A stretch of 64,000 bases of DNA from Siphonodentalium dalli (lineage: Eukaryota; Mollusca; Scaphopoda; Gadilida; Siphonodentaliidae): positions 95,735,343 to 95,799,342 of the forward strand of contig CP136065.1 in assembly GCA_032622095.1 (NCBI GenBank), written 5' to 3'. Below, one piece after another: positions 59,952 through 64,000 of the stretch. The position numbers were made by a program, and so were the translations under genes. The notes beneath the pieces were generated by a model. It worked only from the letters and a program-made list of their open reading frames with translations, did not search any database and was not told where the DNA came from. The number at the start of each line of letters is the position of its first letter. The first letter of the stretch is position 1.

Positions 59952-59955
59952 TTAA

Positions 59956-60490
59956 ACGTACTTTCCACATGTCTTTTGGATTTGCATGGTAACTTGAAAA
60001 ATAACCTAGGATTTTGTTTTATAATTTGGTATCAAATTTAAAATCCCTATCAATTACCTTTCAACAACTATTTACATCTAAATTTATTAGAGTGTTAATA
60101 CACCAATATATTGACCTTCGGCTGAAATGGTAAAATGAAAACAGATATATTCACATGAATGTCGAATCGCCTTCTCTTGTGATCCCACCGGCTCATGAAC
60201 AAATATACTTATCAGTGACGCTTTGACCACGCATATGAGCTTAACGGACATGTCACATTTGAACCCCTAAATCGTGCTTACACAATTTGTAACGAGGGGT
60301 AAAAGGAAGTCGATACATTCTCTAAAATACGACCAACAGGTTACATATACTCTGTTAAAGTCATAGCAGTTTTTCAGCCGTTTCAGTTGTTCACAATTCA
60401 ACTCTCATTATGCATACCATATCAGGAATAAACTGATAATGGCCACTCTTTATTGGCCCATGCTTAATATGACTTGAATAAGTCTTCATG
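59956..60490. other. Stretch without recognised gene
   Basis: Non-coding, nothing recognised. Confidence 0.5.
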
Positions 60491-60564
60491 TGGCATATAA
60501 AGTCCGCATATTATATTGACCATATAAAGTCCGCATATTATATTGACCCGGGATATACATATGT

Positions 60565-60720
60565 CATCAACGTCGTTTTTCGGTTGATCTATGAGCGTAT
60601 AGACCGATCAGTAGACGAATAACATACTGTATAATTCCGCGAAGCGGATTATACTAAGTATGTTATTCGTCTACTGATCGGTCTATACGCTCATAGATCA
60701 ACCGAAAAACGACGTTGATG
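60565..60720. repeat. Near-perfect 156 bp palindrome (64 bp perfect arms)
   Basis: The arms 60,565-60,628 and 60,657-60,720 (starting CATCAACGTCGTTTTTCGGT) are exact inverses. The centre is a second short hairpin (GTATAAT.CCGC/GCGG.TTATAC). Just left, CATATAAAGTCCGCATATTA occurs twice in tandem (about 60,497 and 60,523). No coding content. Confidence 0.95.
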
Positions 60721-61660
60721 GCTTATAATTACAACTATTACACTTTATTTTCAGCTATCTACTATTAATCCATCTCAGAAAATTAATTGCAAAAACATGA
60801 TTTTCCGTTGGACGATCTCAAAATTTGGTTGATGGGCCGAAAATAAATTGGCCGAAATTGTCAAGCAAACTTTCAGAAAATAAATATTTACGCTTCAACT
60901 TCAATTTTCAGCAATGAACAATCCATGCTAAAAAGAATTACTTGTTTGGCTACGATTTACGTTTAAAATGACTCAACAACAACCCAATAATTATCAACAC
61001 ACACAGAGTCGAATCCGCTATCTCCGGTAAAATTATTAACTCCAGAGCAGTCCAGACTCCAGTCCGATCATTCATGGCCGATGTAATTTGGAAACAAATG
61101 CCCTGATCATATATAATGTGCTCGTGACAAATGTCATGTCATTAGCATTGTAATAAAGCTGAAAAATGTTAAAAGGGTTGTAATCGGGTAACACATTTTA
61201 TTTATTTCAATAAATTTTGCCATGTTGATCAGCCTGATTTATGATTTATGTGTTCACAGCAGTAACTATACACGTTGTCATAGACGCTTTTTCGAAAATT
61301 GGACAAATAAAAAACGCGGCACGAACATTGAGTGTTCAATCGAGCTTTACAAAAACATGAATACGGCTGAAATGAACAGACATAAGTATAGTATAGTGTA
61401 GATAAGAAGCAGAGACATGGAATATAGACATAGACTACTTGTTCAAATGTTTCTAACATTGAGTTTTCGAGTTGTTTTTTCACTGAAATTCTAATGGAAT
61501 TCTCGTTCCGCGCTTTCGCGTCATCCGGTGACGTCATGTGGGGCGACGGTTATAGACTCGCCCAATTTTCTTAAAGTGTCACTACGCGATGTGACTCGTC
61601 TACTGCAAAGCCTATGCACTGATAGCCTATGCACTGTAAGTATATTGTAATGTAACCCGA
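60721..61660. other. Stretch without recognised gene
   Basis: Non-coding. An antisense frame at 61,229-61,537 is not supported by any motif. Confidence 0.45.
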
Positions 61661-61669
61661 TAATAATTA

Positions 61670-61981
61670 TGCCCCCGACCCCCGAACGTGGTTTAGGGTA
61701 TATACATGTAGTTGTAGGCTCGGTACTCCCGTCCGTACGTCGATACATTTAGGAGATAAACATACCCTGTTGAATTGTACATTCAGATTTGATGCACACT
61801 GAAGCGGCCGATGTCGGTGAATCGAAAACTAAAGTTAGTCGCTCTCGGCCAATCAGAATGCTTGTTGTTAGTGACAAATACTCAATTGAATTACATTGTG
61901 ATATGTATCGACGTACGGACGGGAGTACCGAGCCTACAACTACATGTATATACCCTAAACCACGTTCGGGGGTCGGGGGCA
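61670..61981. repeat. Perfect 79 bp inverted repeat with 154 bp spacer
   Basis: 61,670-61,748 and 61,903-61,981 (starting TGCCCCCGACCCCCGAACGT) are exact inverses. The left arm abuts the TIR element at 61,749, whereas the right arm lies inside it. The spacer also contains CATTCAGATTTGATGC, whose inverse follows the right arm. Confidence 0.95.
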
Positions 61982-62425
61982 TCAAATCTGAATGTAGCAC
62001 GGTCAAATTTCATCGGTGCAGAACGAGTAGCGAAACGAGCACACCCGCGTGTTGTTGTCTATAGATACCGTTCATCGGCTGCATCAGCGTGCATCAAATT
62101 TGAATGTGGCACGGTTCAATTTCATCGGCGCAGAACGGAGTAGCGAAACGAGCCAACCTGCCCCACAGGAAATGGTTACGGAGCAGTGTTCCGAGTAACG
62201 CAATGAACAAACCCAACAATTTGTGCACGGTGACAACGGCAAAATGAAAGACTCGATTCGTGTCACGAAAATGACTAAATGATACTTTTTATACAGTTAT
62301 TTTGCAAATTCCTTGCTAGATTGAATTACAATGGAGATAAACGTACCCTGTTTCGTTGTACATTCTGGGATTCGAGCATTCGAACCCCAGAATGTACAAT
62401 TCAACAGGGTATGTTTATCTCCTAA
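61749..62425. mobile_element. 677 bp element with perfect 36 bp terminal inverted repeats
   Basis: 61,749-61,784 and 62,390-62,425 (TTAGGAGATAAACATACCCT and onward) are exact inverses. Inside, CATCAAAT(C/T)TGAATGT and TTTCATCGG(T/C)GCAGAACG occur twice in direct order (61,980 and 62,093). No transposase is present. Confidence 0.8.
62333..62423. repeat. Imperfect 91 bp palindrome at the right end of the TIR element
   Basis: A diverged direct copy of the terminus (GGAGATAAACGTACCCTGTT) faces the true terminus around TCGAGCATTCGA, so the right end can fold back on itself. Confidence 0.85.
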
Positions 62426-62429
62426 TTGT

Positions 62430-63095
62430 AACTCGGGTGTTAATTTTCGGATTTCGTTGTCCCCTCGCATGTTGATAAAACGGGTTTCCGCCATTGATTT
62501 TACCAGAGCTACGGCTCTTTTTAACTTGGACATTTGTGGATTGTATGTCCGTAAGAACATTTCTCATAACTCTGGCATATGTCATCTGATTTGGTTGTGC
62601 TTCGGTACATCGAGGGGGAAAGACACTTACTGTGTGATTTTGTCAAGAGTTGTTGCCCTTGTAGGAAATAGCAACATTCTCCATCTTTGCTTCACATTTA
62701 GCATTGTTAATCAAGTACGAACTGTTGGATTTGAATGTCTCTGTAATAGTGATAGATCAATATGAGGGAACCAAAACACTGGGTTTTATCCATTGATTTC
62801 CTAAGAATAAACTAGAAAATAACAAACTGTTCCATCAATACAAATATTTAGTATTGCCCACTCTCCAAACTGGGCGTGTGGGGCATATGCCACGATTGGC
62901 GTTGAACTTGTTTAATATTGTTTGTGCATACATTATATTGCCGGATGATTTGTATTGTTTTATGACATATCCACTTGGTGGACAACAATCAATAACTACA
63001 ACTGCACCCGGATGGATTCATTGAACTTTAACGAAATGTTTTGAACAGTGGACTAGACTAGTTACAGGTGCCCATTCTCAACTGCATGTACATGT
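62430..63095. other. Stretch without recognised gene
   Basis: A 144-residue frame overlaps the palindrome and continues to 62,765, but I see no motif to support it. Confidence 0.4.
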
Positions 63096-63099
63096 ATCA

Positions 63100-63470
63100 A
63101 TCCATCAATCTATATCTCTATTTGCGAATGTCTGTCTGTGTTCTATAGAAATTCACGGGGGACCATCGAGATGGCAATAGATGGGTCTATTTGGGGTAAC
63201 TTTTTACGAAAAAGATAATGGTGCGGGTTAGAATATTCTAAAGTGACGCTGTTGTCATGGGCAGAAAAGGGGAGGGCAACAAAAATATAGTTTTCCGATT
63301 TATACCAAACTTATATATAATCATCTTCATGATATCAGGAATCTAATGGTGTGGTTTAAATATGTGAAAAATGGCGTCGTTCGAATCAGGAGTGCACGGA
63401 AGGGGAGAGGGGTACCGAAATTGATAAAACATATTTTAGCGCCGATTTCCACCAAATTAATACAAATTGT
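63100..63470 (-). repeat. Inverted copy of the 50.0-51.8 kb satellite tail plus one unit
   Basis: On the minus strand it carries one unit with TTAGCGCCGATTTCCACC-type sequence inverted, then CACCATTATCTTTTTCGTAA, GCCATCTCGATGG and CAGACAGACATTCGCAAAT, matching the right edge of the array at 51.5-51.8 kb. Confidence 0.75.
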
Positions 63471-63474
63471 TCGC

Positions 63475-64000
63475 TATGATACACTGTTGCTCATCTGTTC
63501 CCCGTAATTTCATTCCTGTCCCGTTTTATGTTCCACTTCGAAGCTGATTTTTGTTTACCTTCTTAGAGATTTGTTGACAAGTTGGAGGCACCCGCATAGA
63601 AAAAGATGAGCGGGACAATTATTTATCGCATTTAGATTTGTCGCCGTTTGCATCGAGGCTCGGTAGGTAATACACAACGTCTATGTATGGAAATTATTTG
63701 GTTGCATATTCTTAGTCATACAGAAATTTACACTGATCACTAACAAATCTCACATTTTTCTTCAGTGACAAACAAAATAGTGAAATTTCGCAAGCATAAG
63801 ATAGTTCTACCAACCTGCGATTGTAAATTACGATAACATACACCTTCACAAACGATTCTCGACCTGTGTTGTTTCAAGTATTACATTTATGAGCAACAGG
63901 GAGTACTTTTTCACCGAACCATGTTGGTTCCACTTCTTAGTTAACATTTGCTCCCCTTCTTAGCTCCAGAAATCCGTCATGTCTCCCTTCTTATCAATTA
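63475..64000. other. Window end, no recognised gene
   Basis: Non-coding. Nothing recognised. Confidence 0.45.

Noticed and set aside
61749-62143. Frames with RRTDGSTEPTTTC on both strands
   Set aside because: Generated by the perfect 79 bp inverted repeat.
1-64000. CRISPR arrays, rRNA genes, LTR retrotransposons or viral insertions
   Set aside because: No regular spacer-repeat arrays, rRNA-like sequence, paired LTRs, protease/integrase motifs or capsid-like frames were seen.

Overview
This looks like non-coding-rich nuclear DNA from an animal. It is AT-rich, has GT-AG introns and AATAAA poly(A) signals, and carries several non-LTR retrotransposon lineages, TTAA-targeting MITE-like elements, satellite arrays and many long palindromes. 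The mix (CR1/Jockey-type and Tx1/L1-type LINEs, a relic 2A-like peptide, repeats with GACG/CAGA tracts) is what I associate with marine lophotrochozoans, perhaps a mollusc; that assignment is inference. I see no bacterial operons, CRISPR, rRNA or intact tRNA genes.

Layout. A decayed CR1/Jockey-type LINE lies at about 2.04-4.8 kb. A 2.5 kb inverted-terminal-repeat element at 6.45-8.96 kb encloses two opposed minisatellite arrays. A 396 bp piggyBac-like MITE with nested hairpins is at 10.17-10.56 kb. At 13.8-21.6 kb a CR1-like LINE is split by a Tx1/L1-type LINE and by an antisense Tx1 fragment. At 22.2-39.9 kb a second Tx1/L1-type LINE (ORF1, long spacer, ORF2, 3' tail) appears to be interrupted by a 10.45 kb element at 22,359-32,809. 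From 40 to 64 kb there are only repeats, one RT remnant, an antisense LINE fragment (54.2-55.3 kb) and one plausible host exon (52,991-53,257, secreted PAN-like protein).

The main discovery candidate is the 10.45 kb element. It has 35 bp terminal inverted repeats (34 of 35 matching) and encloses a single undamaged gene of 14 exons and 13 GT-AG introns whose phases all agree, giving 1103 residues. The protein has an N-terminal CxxC, a central region with three acidic positions arranged as in RNase H-like DDE transposases (FADDK near 601-602, FTDGG at 705, NPAER at 749) and a cysteine-rich C-terminus. I read it as an intron-rich DNA transposon, or a domesticated descendant of one, inserted into a LINE ORF1. 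The protein resembles a set of uncharacterised invertebrate proteins I recall, but I could not run a search, and the transposase assignment is inference from motifs and context.

The other main theme is DNA secondary structure: a perfect 64 bp-arm palindrome (60,565-60,720), a perfect 79 bp inverted repeat beside a 36 bp-TIR element (61,670-62,425), a nested hairpin block (58,170-58,446), and paired inverted repeats flanking exons 11 and 12 of the transposase-like gene.
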